Assembly: GCA_029959615.1 (NCBI GenBank)
Contig: JASCOD010000001.1
Location: 124,001 to 188,000, forward strand
Reading direction: 5' to 3'
From: Flavobacteriaceae bacterium PS02338
GTDB lineage: Bacteria > Bacteroidota > Bacteroidia > Sphingobacteriales > Sphingobacteriaceae
DNA: 64,000 bases
Positions within the stretch are counted from its first letter, which is position 1; every line of letters starts with the position of its first letter. The translations under genes and the position numbers were made by a program. Positions 29,002 to 36,761 of the stretch are shown here, in pieces. The notes below the pieces were generated by a model. That model did not search any database and had not been told where the DNA came from. It saw nothing but the letters and a program-made list of their open reading frames with translations.

Positions 29002-30060
29002 CTACTTCTCACTCAGTTTAATCTCGTAAAGATTAGCCCACTTCTTACCTGTCACGAATAACCTTTTATTAACCGAATCGTAAGCGATACCATTTAATAC
29101 ATTGTTACCTGCCTCGTAATCATCTTTGAAAGTATTTTTCTGTGCCAATTTAGAAAGATCTGCCTCAGCTTCCACAATTCCTGTTTTAGGATCAATCACT
29201 ACAATTTTATCGGCACCATAAACATTGGCGTATAACTTACCATTAATGTACTCCAATTCATTTAATCGCTCAACAGCGCCTTTATGATCATAAACTTCCA
29301 AAAAACCTTCCTCTTTGAAAGTCCCTGCATTCATCAACCAAATACGGTTAGTACCATCGCTGCGTAATAATTGCTTTCCATCATAAGTTAGTCCCCAACC
29401 TTCTCTACTGTTTTGATATGGAAATGTTGCTTTCTCTTCCAAAGTGACAGCATCGTAAACTATACCCACATTTTCTTGCCAGGTAAGTACAATAATTTGA
29501 TTACCAACTTTCGTTGAGCCTTCGCCAAAGTATTCTGGTTTTAAAGAAACCGCCTTAATTGCTCTACCAGTTCTCAAATCTACATACTTCAACTGCGACT
29601 GTCCTTTTCTACCCGTACTTTCGAGTAATTTTCCATCTACAAAACTTAAACCTTGTGTATATGAAGAGGTGTCATGCGGAAAAGTATTCACTAAAGTATA
29701 TTTCAGCTTAATCGGCTTTTTATCAGTAGTAAGGATGATATTATTGGTGATGGTATCTATTTTATCTTCGCTTTTTACAATTGCTGTCAGCATTCGATAG
29801 CCCAATGGTAGGTTTTGTGTGTCTAAGGTTACAAATTCCTTATTTGCTTTTTGTGCAAACTGCTTTCCATCCACTAAATAGCTAATCATCTGAATTTCCG
29901 TTTTCTCTGGAATATCCAGCTCTACTTTCACAGGCTTTCCACTATGAAAACTCTGCCCCTGCAAAGGATCTTTAAAGGTGATATAACTTGCTACTTTGTT
30001 ATTACAAGCGAATTGAAATAAAGTAGCACACAATGACAAGAAAGTAATTATTCTACGCAT
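29002..30060 (-). CDS. glutaminyl-peptide cyclotransferase (bacterial beta-propeller type)
   Basis: 352 residues from the ATG at 30060 (MRRIITFLSL), which overlaps the yraN stop region by 8 bp. The N-terminus is a lipoprotein-type signal (LFQFACNNK, Cys about 19), then an Ig-like stretch (about 25-115). The remainder is the cyclase propeller: PHDTSSYTQGLSF, GQSQLKYVDL, YFGEGSTKVGNQIIVLTW, NSREGWGLTYDGKQLLRSDG, RLNELEYINGKLYANVYG, and NVLNGIAYDSVNKRLFVTGK. It turns N-terminal Gln of exported proteins into pyroglutamate; this could protect type IX-secreted proteins, many of which begin with Gln after cleavage. Confidence 0.93.
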   Translation of the reverse strand: MRRIITFLSLCATLFQFACNNKVASYITFKDPLQGQSFHSGKPVKVELDIPEKTEIQMISYLVDGKQFAQKANKEFVTLDTQNLPLGYRMLTAIVKSEDKIDTITNNIILTTDKKPIKLKYTLVNTFPHDTSSYTQGLSFVDGKLLESTGRKGQSQLKYVDLRTGRAIKAVSLKPEYFGEGSTKVGNQIIVLTWQENVGIVYDAVTLEEKATFPYQNSREGWGLTYDGKQLLRSDGTNRIWLMNAGTFKEEGFLEVYDHKGAVERLNELEYINGKLYANVYGADKIVVIDPKTGIVEAEADLSKLAQKNTFKDDYEAGNNVLNGIAYDSVNKRLFVTGKKWANLYEIKLSEK

Positions 30061-30418
30061 AGGGCCAAAACGCATCTTCTATATGGTTAATTTTAAATTG
30101 ATTGTCTTTCGTTAACAACACAGCCATGATATCAAATCTGATTTCCCCATCATGCTCCATGATTTCGATGTAAGCCTGTGCTGCAAGTTCTAACTGGCGT
30201 TGTTTGGCTTCGCTGACAAATTCCTCAGGTCTACCAAAAGCCACCGAGCTACGTGTTTTAACTTCTATAAATATAATAGTATTTGATTTAAGCGCAATGA
30301 TATCTACTTCGGCCTTGCCAAAGGTCCAATTTTCTTCCAAAATCTCGTAGCCTTTCATGGCTAGAAATTGTACTGCGACCTTTTCGCCCGCTTTGCCCGT
30401 ATCATTGTGAATGGCCAT
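30053..30418 (-). CDS. yraN: YraN family (UPF0102) nuclease-fold protein
   Basis: 121 residues from ATG 30418 (MAIHNDTGKAGEKVAVQFL). The family core is clear: GEKVAVQFLAMKGYEILEENW, then GKAEVDIIALKSNTIIFIEVKTRSS, which carries the D...ExK residues of the endonuclease-like fold, and the helix GRPEEFVSEAKQRQL. Function in the cell is not settled, but a role in DNA processing is often suggested. It is followed by an overlapping cyclotransferase gene and preceded by dnaG in the same direction. Confidence 0.93.
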   Translation of the reverse strand: MAIHNDTGKAGEKVAVQFLAMKGYEILEENWTFGKAEVDIIALKSNTIIFIEVKTRSSVAFGRPEEFVSEAKQRQLELAAQAYIEIMEHDGEIRFDIMAVLLTKDNQFKINHIEDAFWPYA

Positions 30419-30494
30419 ATTTATTGGTTGTGAGTTGTGGGTCACAAGTTATGGGTTGTTTCCCGTAACTCAAAACACGCAACCGGTAACTGAA

Positions 30495-32453
30495 TTACTT
30501 AACTATTACCGAACCTAAAAACTTAGAAATACTACGTTCTACGCTTTTAAATTGGGCGTAACGCCCTAACAAAATTTCTTGGTTAGTTACGTCTTTTTCT
30601 TCTTTGATTTGGTTCATCAAATCGGTAAGCATCCTATCTACTTTATGTTTTTTGAGATAGTACAAACCTCCCAACACCGCAGATTTGATATTATGCGTTT
30701 CATCTTTTACATAAATCTGGTGCTTATTTAACCAATTTTCACTTAAACTATATTCAGAGGTGCTCAAGGTAATTGCCAAATTTGCAATCTCACCATCTTC
30801 ACTTCTTAAAAATTGGTTAATGGTTGGCAATTGCCCATTCTCAAGTTCGTTGCGGTAATAATCGACGATGCGCTTACATAAATCGTTTTCAAAAGTTACG
30901 TCACTTAAGTTTTGGATGATGAAGGAACCCACATACATATTATCTGTTTGTTCCCAAGTAGCTAGTTCATGTCCAAAAGTTAGCAGTAAACGCACAATTT
31001 CTTGCTCCTGTAAAATGTCCGTGCTGATTTGCGGTGCTGCCACTTCCGGTTCGGACATTGGGCCTCCATCTGCAAACAAATCATCAGGTGGCATATCTGG
31101 GTGGCCAGGACTACTGCTTGCCCGTTGCGGAGCAGCAGCCTTTTTAATTTTGGCAACCTTAATAGCATTAAGTTCGGTAAGCAGTACTCGCTCTTCGATT
31201 TCGAGCAAATGGCTACATTCTTTAATAAAAACTGAAGCCTTAATATTATCAGGAATTTTAGCGATGCTTTCTACTATATCTCTAATAATTCCTGCCTTTT
31301 TGATGGGGTCTTTTCCAGCTTCCGCCAGTAAAATATTGGCTTTGTAAAGAATAAAATCCTGTCGTTGCTCTTCAACGTAGGTTTTGAAAGCTCCCGCACC
31401 AACTTTGTGCATGTAAGAATCTGGGTCGTCTCCATCTGGGAAAGAAACTACTTTTACATTCAGTCCCTCTTCCAAAATCATATCTAAACCACGCAACGAA
31501 GCTTTGATACCTGCAGCATCACCATCATATAAAATGGTTACGTTCTGCGTAAAACGGCTAATCAGCTTAATCTGCTCTATGGTTAGGGATGTACCCGACG
31601 AAGCCACAACGTTCTCAATGTAAGCTTGGTGTACCGCCAAAACGTCGGCATAACCTTCTACTAAATAACAGTTGTCTTGATCTCTAATGGCCTTTTTTGC
31701 ATGAAACAAACCATAAAGCACATTCGACTTGTGGTAGATATCGCTCTCTGGCGAGTTAACATATTTGGGTACGTTTTTATCTGTTTTTAACGTACGTCCA
31801 CCAAAGCCAATTACCCTGCCCGTAAAATTATGGATAGGGAACATTACCCTTCCTCGGAATCTATCGTATAACTTTCCTTTATCATTTCTGATAGAAAGTC
31901 CTGTTTTTTCTAAATATTCTTCGGCATGCTGGTTTTTAACTGCTTCTAGCGTTAAAGCATCCCAAACATCGGGCGAATATCCGAGGTTAAATTTCTTGAT
32001 GATGTCTTCCCGAAAACCACGCTCCTTGAAATAACTTAAACCGATAGCTTTGCCATCATCGCTATTCCAAAGTTGGTCTTCGAAAAAGTTAGCAGCAAAT
32101 TGCGAAACAATGTAAAGACTTTCACGAGCGCTATTAAGCTCAATATTCTCTTTACTTTCTACGGTTTCTTCTACTTCGATATTGTACTTGTTGGCCAGAA
32201 ACTTTAAAGCCTCCGGATAGCTGTACTTCTCATGATCCATTATGAAACGAACCGAATCGCCAGCAACTCCACAACCAAAGCACTTGTAAATGCCTTTATT
32301 TACCGAAACGTGAAAAGAAGGTGTCTTTTCTCCGTGAAAAGGGCAATTACCAATTAAGCTCGAACCACGTTTTTTAAGGTGTACAAAATCTCCAACAACT
32401 TCCTCAATTCGAGCTGTTTCCTTAATTTTCTCTATCGTTTCTGCTGTAATCAT
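30495..32453 (-). CDS. dnaG: DNA primase
   Basis: 652 residues. The N-terminal zinc-binding domain has the cysteines and His of CPFHGEKTPSFHV and CFGCG (about 37-62). The catalytic core follows (LSYFKERGFREDIIKKFNLGYSP, RGRVMFPIHN, and the TOPRIM block YLVEGYADVLAVHQA then YDGDAAGIKA, about 255-320). The C-terminal part is the helicase-binding region. It makes RNA primers at replication forks. Start codon sits against a CCCCTAAAGGGG repeat (32455-32536), so its leader is that repeat. Confidence 0.97.
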   Translation of the reverse strand: MITAETIEKIKETARIEEVVGDFVHLKKRGSSLIGNCPFHGEKTPSFHVSVNKGIYKCFGCGVAGDSVRFIMDHEKYSYPEALKFLANKYNIEVEETVESKENIELNSARESLYIVSQFAANFFEDQLWNSDDGKAIGLSYFKERGFREDIIKKFNLGYSPDVWDALTLEAVKNQHAEEYLEKTGLSIRNDKGKLYDRFRGRVMFPIHNFTGRVIGFGGRTLKTDKNVPKYVNSPESDIYHKSNVLYGLFHAKKAIRDQDNCYLVEGYADVLAVHQAYIENVVASSGTSLTIEQIKLISRFTQNVTILYDGDAAGIKASLRGLDMILEEGLNVKVVSFPDGDDPDSYMHKVGAGAFKTYVEEQRQDFILYKANILLAEAGKDPIKKAGIIRDIVESIAKIPDNIKASVFIKECSHLLEIEERVLLTELNAIKVAKIKKAAAPQRASSSPGHPDMPPDDLFADGGPMSEPEVAAPQISTDILQEQEIVRLLLTFGHELATWEQTDNMYVGSFIIQNLSDVTFENDLCKRIVDYYRNELENGQLPTINQFLRSEDGEIANLAITLSTSEYSLSENWLNKHQIYVKDETHNIKSAVLGGLYYLKKHKVDRMLTDLMNQIKEEKDVTNQEILLGRYAQFKSVERSISKFLGSVIVK

Positions 32454-32454
32454 A

Positions 32455-32536
32455 CCCCTAAATCCCCTAAAGGGGACTTCAAATTTAGCAATAAATAATC
32501 CGATTTACGCCATATCCCCCTTTAGGGGCTAGGGGT
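32455..32536. repeat. CCCCTAAAGGGG-type palindromic element upstream of dnaG
   Basis: Two small palindromes (CCCCTAAAGGGG at about 32464-32475 and CCCCCTTTAGGGG at about 32516-32528), with outer arms ACCCCTA / TAGGGGT. It fills the 84-bp gap between the SGNH hydrolase stop and the dnaG start. Similar G/C-run elements are common in Bacteroidota intergenic DNA. Confidence 0.75.
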
Positions 32537-32537
32537 T

Positions 32538-33194
32538 TTACTTAATAAACGGCAACATTTGCTCTGCAACAAACTGATTGCCTTTATCGTTCAAATGCAC
32601 TCTATCCCTAGTTAAAATATCTTTCTCTAAATCTTGAGGATTGTTTTCTTGCTCGTAAGCTAGAAATGCTTTTCTTAAATCACATAGTGGAAGATTATTT
32701 TTAGCAGCTAATTCTCTAATACCTTGCGAATATTTATCCAACTCGGCATCTAATTCGTTAGCCCCTGCTTTTTTTTCTCCAATTACTGATGGTGTACACA
32801 ATACAACGTCGCTTCCATTGGCTTTAATTTTATTAATCAATGCCTGATAAAAGTTGATATATTTTGGATAATCTGTGCCCGTTCTCGAAGATTGTTTATG
32901 CCAAACGTCATTAATACCCACATAAATAAATACCAAATCAGGCTTTTTAGTCAATACGTCTTCTTCTAAGCGTAGATAAAGATCATAAACTTTATTACCC
33001 CCAATACCTGCACCAATTAGCTCAAATTTTGTGCTATCAACTTGTTTTTTAAGCAAATTGATATATCCATTGCCCTTTGCTCCGCCTTGAGTAATAGAAT
33101 CACCGAAAAATATCACACGTTTTGTTTTAGGCTTCATAGCAAATAGAAAAAAGGTGGCAAAGGCCACAACAGATAGTTTTAAAATGGTTTTCAT
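32538..33194 (-). CDS. SGNH/GDSL family hydrolase, secreted
   Basis: 218 residues with an N-terminal hydrophobic signal (about 1-20). All four SGNH blocks are present: block I FFGDSITQGG (nucleophile Ser about 33), the Gly-containing GAGIGGNKVYDL, block III YVGINDVWH (Asn), and block V DRVHLNDKGNQ (Asp/His). These are esterases or lipases acting on acylated carbohydrates or lipids in the periplasm or at the surface. It is upstream of dnaG on the same strand, separated by the palindromic element. Confidence 0.92.
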   Translation of the reverse strand: MKTILKLSVVAFATFFLFAMKPKTKRVIFFGDSITQGGAKGNGYINLLKKQVDSTKFELIGAGIGGNKVYDLYLRLEEDVLTKKPDLVFIYVGINDVWHKQSSRTGTDYPKYINFYQALINKIKANGSDVVLCTPSVIGEKKAGANELDAELDKYSQGIRELAAKNNLPLCDLRKAFLAYEQENNPQDLEKDILTRDRVHLNDKGNQFVAEQMLPFIK

Positions 33195-33259
33195 CTTTAT
33201 GTTTTTATACGGCTAATTTAATTGTTTACATGTAAATATCAACATGGCTAATTATTTTC

Positions 33260-33267
33260 TATCTTTG
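33260..33267 (+). promoter_or_regulatory. TAnnTTTG -7 box before 33291
   Basis: TATCTTTG matches the consensus and lies 23 bp upstream of the ATG at 33291. No good -33 box is seen at the usual distance. Confidence 0.4.
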
Positions 33268-33290
33268 ATTTAAACTATCAAACGATACAG

Positions 33291-33794
33291 ATGAAATTAC
33301 TGGTTAAATCTTCATTTACCATCTTCCTAATGCTACTTCTTGTAAATATCAGCTATGCTCAAAAGCAAAAAAGAGCGCCTTATAACGCTGTAGTACTTTT
33401 AGAAGGAAAACAAAGGATACATGGCAAGATCACAGCCATTAACGACAATGCCTTAGTTTTGGTAGACAAAAATGACATGTCACACCCAATAGCTTACCAA
33501 AAGATACTTAGTATTAAGGTATACAAACGTCATGGAGATGTAGGCTATGGCATAGTTACAGGTGCGTTAGCTGCAGGTGCAATTGTGGCTGCTCAAACCA
33601 TTGATGACTCCGCCGCAGCCACTATAGTAGGCGTTGGAGGTACTATTGCTGTAGTAGGTTTAAGTATGACTTTACACAATGTATTTCATGGTGCAGAAGT
33701 AAAAATCAATGCTAGCAAAGAGAAGATCAATGCTACTACAATGTCGCAAAAACTGAGCAAATATATTGTTGACGATATTGCTTTAAAACCTTAA
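33291..33794 (+). CDS. secreted hypothetical protein with glycine-rich hydrophobic segment
   Basis: 167 residues with a signal peptide (about 1-24, ending SYAQ). After a beta-rich part (YNAVVLLEGKQRIHGKITAI, IAYQKILSIKV) comes a hydrophobic Gly/Ala stretch (about 84-130, GYGIVTGALAAGAIVAA, VGVGGTIAVVGLSM) reminiscent of glycine-zipper membrane inserts. I recognise no family. It ends one base before the stop of the convergent gene at 33795. Possibly an envelope protein that inserts in a membrane. Confidence 0.7.
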   Translation: MKLLVKSSFTIFLMLLLVNISYAQKQKRAPYNAVVLLEGKQRIHGKITAINDNALVLVDKNDMSHPIAYQKILSIKVYKRHGDVGYGIVTGALAAGAIVAAQTIDDSAAATIVGVGGTIAVVGLSMTLHNVFHGAEVKINASKEKINATTMSQKLSKYIVDDIALKP

Positions 33795-34739
33795 TTACTT
33801 GTCTTTACCTAAACGGTAATCTTTGTGTAGGATCAAAAAACTTGCTCTTTCTTCTTTTTTGAAAGGATAATCCCAATTACCTTGATACGTAATTTTCGTA
33901 GGTAACTTTACCTCATTAAAGTAACTCATTTCGATATTCATTTGTACATCAAAATCGAAAAGCATATTGCTATATTTCATATCAACATAGCGCCCTAAAA
34001 TTTCGAAGCTACGTCTATCGAAAATGGTTACTAGCTCTTTAATCATCACACCGTCTTTAGTCCATTTAGAAAGATCAGGTTTTACCGAAACCTTAAATCG
34101 GTAAACTGGAATAGAATCTAAATACATTCCGCTATGAAAAGCGTAATCATAATATTGGCGCATATTGGCGGTAAAAATTTCAGTTTTACTACCAATAAAT
34201 GGCACCCCTTTAATTGGTCTACCCGGGTTAAAAATTAGGGTTTTTAGCTTGTCTTTATAACCTTCGTTACCACTTTTCTTACCGGTGCTTGGTGCTGAAG
34301 CAGGTGCAAAATCGGTATTGTAGGCATTCATAAAGATATAATCGAACATCTCAACAGTATACAATTGATATTTTCCGTTCTTTTTATAAACCTTTCCATT
34401 ATCTTCTTTCACCAAATACTCCATCTTATACGGACCATCATTGTTGTGTTTGATCTTACGATAAATCTTGCCATCCACTTGATTTTTCTTATCGTAAGTA
34501 AACACTCTATTCTCGGCGATGAAAGTATATTTTTTCATATTGCGAAATGCTTCATAAAAACTCGTGTCGTTAATAATCGCATCTATAAATGTTTCTACAC
34601 TTAATCGCTTTGCCTTAATGTTCACTACCGAATCTAAGGTAATTGTCTTTACCGTATCTGGATTAAAACGTGGAATTTGTTGGGCATTTGCTTCAACAAG
34701 AAATAACAAGAATAGTACAACTATACAAAGCTTTTTCAT
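33795..34739 (-). CDS. secreted hypothetical protein, about 300 residues
   Basis: 314 residues with a signal peptide (about 1-19, ending ANAQ). The rest is rich in Tyr, Lys and Asp, with blocks such as FRNMKKYTFIAENRVFTY, KYQLYTVEMFDYIFMNAYNTDF and VPFIGSKTEIFTANMRQYYDYAFHS, and a C-terminal beta-rich part (MELVTIFDRRSFEILGRYVDM-like strands). Unrecognised; the overall style is that of Bacteroidota periplasmic or outer-membrane-associated proteins. It converges with 33291-33794 with no gap. Confidence 0.7.
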   Translation of the reverse strand: MKKLCIVVLFLLFLVEANAQQIPRFNPDTVKTITLDSVVNIKAKRLSVETFIDAIINDTSFYEAFRNMKKYTFIAENRVFTYDKKNQVDGKIYRKIKHNNDGPYKMEYLVKEDNGKVYKKNGKYQLYTVEMFDYIFMNAYNTDFAPASAPSTGKKSGNEGYKDKLKTLIFNPGRPIKGVPFIGSKTEIFTANMRQYYDYAFHSGMYLDSIPVYRFKVSVKPDLSKWTKDGVMIKELVTIFDRRSFEILGRYVDMKYSNMLFDFDVQMNIEMSYFNEVKLPTKITYQGNWDYPFKKEERASFLILHKDYRLGKDK

Positions 34740-34754
34740 TTATATCTTCCTAAA

Positions 34755-34779
34755 GGCTTCGACAAGCTCAGCCTGACAA
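34755..34779. repeat. half copy of the GTCGAAGC/GAGCTTGTC repeat
   Basis: GGCTTCGACAAGCTCAGCC followed by TGACAA is one arm of the palindromic repeat found at 23330-23414 and 27990-28060. It lies between two minus-strand genes. Confidence 0.6.
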
Positions 34780-34821
34780 CGGTTTATTTTTATTAGTAGG
34801 TGTTTTCCAACAATTAACCTC

Positions 34822-36003
34822 TTAATTCCCTAATTGTTTCAAAGCGATATACGCCATTAAACCAGTAGAAATTTTTAGTGCATCTTCATCTATATCAAAT
34901 TTAGGCGTATGTACCGAATGCATCGTATCTTTTGCGGGGTTTCCAGTTCCTAAACGATAAAAACAAGCATTAGTTACTTGCGAATAATAAGCAAAATCTT
35001 CAGCAGCCATCCAAATGTCTAAATCAACTACATTTTCCTTGCCTAAATATTCTTCAGCGCAAGCCTTAGCGTTACCTGTTAGCCTCTCTTCGTTAATTAA
35101 AAAAGGGTAACCTCTGTGGATATCGAAATGACAACTTCCGCCCATACTTTCTGCAATCCCTTCAGCCATTTTCTTCATCAAACGGTGGGCTTCATTTCTC
35201 CAATCCTCGTTTAAAGTTCTAAAAGTTCCTTCCAATTTTACTTCATTAGGAATAATATTAGTAGCTCCCTGAGCATTTACTTTTCCAAAAGAAAGTACAG
35301 AAGGTAAACGAGGATCTGCTCTACGACTTACAATTTGCTGCAATGCCACAATGATATGCGCTGTAATTACCACCGGATCGATATTCTGGTGCGGCTGTGC
35401 TCCGTGACCTCCTTTTCCCGTAACCGTTACATACAGCTCATCGGTAGAAGCCATATAAATTCCCGAACGGAAACCAACCTTACCCACTTCCATCATTGGC
35501 AAAACATGCTGACCAACCATAGCTTGTGGTTTTGGATTTTCCAATACACCTTCCTTGATCATGATACTTGCACCACCAGGCAACAATTCTTCTGCAGGCT
35601 GAAATACCAATTTTATCGTTCCAGCAAAACTGTCTTTCAATTGGTTAAGGATATAAGCCGTACCCAATAAAGAAGAAGTATGCACATCATGCCCGCAAGC
35701 GTGCATTACGCCCTCTTTTTTCGATTTATACGGTTTATCATTATCTTCAATTATTGGTAAAGCGTCCATATCTGCACGCAAAGCGATAACTTGGTCTGAT
35801 GCCTTGTCCCCAGTAATTAAACCTACTACGCCGGTATTGGCCATTTCTGTAAAAGGAATACCCCAGCTCGTTAGCTTATCTTTTACAAACTTTGAGGTTT
35901 CATATTCGTGAAAAGATAACTCTGGGTTGGCATGTATATGTTGACGAAAACCTACTACTTCGTTAAAAATTTGAGCAGCTAGTTCTTGTATTTTTTGTTT
36001 CAT
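34822..36003 (-). CDS. cytoplasmic M20 family amidohydrolase
   Basis: 393 residues, no signal peptide. M20D metal motifs: MHACGHDVHTSSL (about 98-110) and EELLPGGAS, then WMAAEDFAYY and the C-terminal HTPKFDIDEDAL. The substrate-binding lid is at about 180-300. Members hydrolyse N-acyl-amino acids, hippurate or indole-acetyl amino acids. It is a paralogue of the secreted enzyme at 24858, possibly the cytoplasmic partner in amide scavenging. Confidence 0.92.
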   Translation of the reverse strand: MKQKIQELAAQIFNEVVGFRQHIHANPELSFHEYETSKFVKDKLTSWGIPFTEMANTGVVGLITGDKASDQVIALRADMDALPIIEDNDKPYKSKKEGVMHACGHDVHTSSLLGTAYILNQLKDSFAGTIKLVFQPAEELLPGGASIMIKEGVLENPKPQAMVGQHVLPMMEVGKVGFRSGIYMASTDELYVTVTGKGGHGAQPHQNIDPVVITAHIIVALQQIVSRRADPRLPSVLSFGKVNAQGATNIIPNEVKLEGTFRTLNEDWRNEAHRLMKKMAEGIAESMGGSCHFDIHRGYPFLINEERLTGNAKACAEEYLGKENVVDLDIWMAAEDFAYYSQVTNACFYRLGTGNPAKDTMHSVHTPKFDIDEDALKISTGLMAYIALKQLGN

Positions 36004-36080
36004 TGTTATTAAGGTTAACTGTTGATTTGGTTAATTGATGAATTGCGACTTGATATAGCGGTTAACCAATTTAAATTCTA

Positions 36081-36506
36081 TTATTCTAAAATTGGTGCGT
36101 TTATCTTTTCCCTAAAAATAAACAGGGTTGGATAGCTTGGCCGCAGCTCACTAAGAAACTTCTGCGCTTCTAATCTTGTCCGGTAATCACCAACTCTTAG
36201 GTAGTAATTGGGTTCTTTATAGGTGATATAGGTATTCAATCTAGGGTAGCTTGACTTAAACTGAGCTTGCTGTGAAAAAACTTCCTTCCTATCTGATCCA
36301 TAGTAAATTTGCACACGGTAGCCCATTGAAGAAACAATTGCAGAACCAGTTGGATTGGTTGTAGTTGGTCTTGCTTTGTTTAGTTCAATACGTTTTGCAA
36401 TAAGACTGTCTATTAAGGAATCTTTTACTACAGTAACTTCACCTTTGGTTTGGGCAAAAACCTGACAGCCTAGTAAAACGGAAATTATAGTTAGTATTAT
36501 TTTCAT
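36081..36506 (-). CDS. SPOR domain-containing protein
   Basis: 141 residues with a signal peptide (about 1-18, ending CQVFAQ). The C-terminal 75 residues are a SPOR domain (GYRVQIYYGSDRKEVFSQQAQF, then NYYLRVGDYRTRLEAQKFLSEL), which binds denuded glycan strands at sites of cell division or remodelling. The domain is preceded by a short linker. It lies downstream of the secA 3' remnant with its terminator in between. Confidence 0.9.
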   Translation of the reverse strand: MKIILTIISVLLGCQVFAQTKGEVTVVKDSLIDSLIAKRIELNKARPTTTNPTGSAIVSSMGYRVQIYYGSDRKEVFSQQAQFKSSYPRLNTYITYKEPNYYLRVGDYRTRLEAQKFLSELRPSYPTLFIFREKINAPILE

Positions 36507-36607
36507 TTAAGTCTAAATTGTTTCTCGATACTTTTATAACGAGATCAATCTTATTGAGTTTGCAAAAATCGGGATTATTGCTGGGGTATACAAATGTTTA
36601 ATGTCAC

Positions 36608-36636
36608 ATAAAAAAGCCCCGATAAAATCGAGGCTT
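36608..36636 (-). terminator. terminator after the orphan SecA tail
   Basis: Stem AAGCCCCGAT / ATCGAGGCTT (36614-36636, one C:A opposite that becomes G-U on the minus strand) with loop AAA. On the minus strand it runs into TTTTTT. It follows the SecA remnant and may originally have belonged to secA. Confidence 0.75.
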
Positions 36637-36649
36637 CTTGTAATTTATT

Positions 36650-36738
36650 ATGCATTCACACTGTGGCAGTTTTTAAACTTCTTGCCACTTCCACAAGGGC
36701 AAGGTTCGTTTCTACCTACTGTTGCTTCTTTTCAAATT
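36650..36738 (-). pseudogene. orphan 3' end of secA (SEC-C zinc-binding tail)
   Basis: On the minus strand this stretch reads [27 protein letters not shown] and stop, almost the same as the last codons of secA at 41602 ([27 protein letters not shown]). About 83 bp align with about six differences. A stop codon (TGA) precedes it in frame and it has no start, so it cannot make protein by itself. It lies just downstream of the ABC-permease/M1 gene, so the two copies flank the ABC/M1 pair as direct repeats of the secA 3' end. Confidence 0.88.
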
Positions 36739-36761
36739 AAAAGCATCATTAACATTTGCTT

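Noticed and set aside
30868..31347. 159-codon plus-strand frame inside dnaG
   Set aside because: A shadow of dnaG codon use; Ser/Ile-rich noise with no motif.
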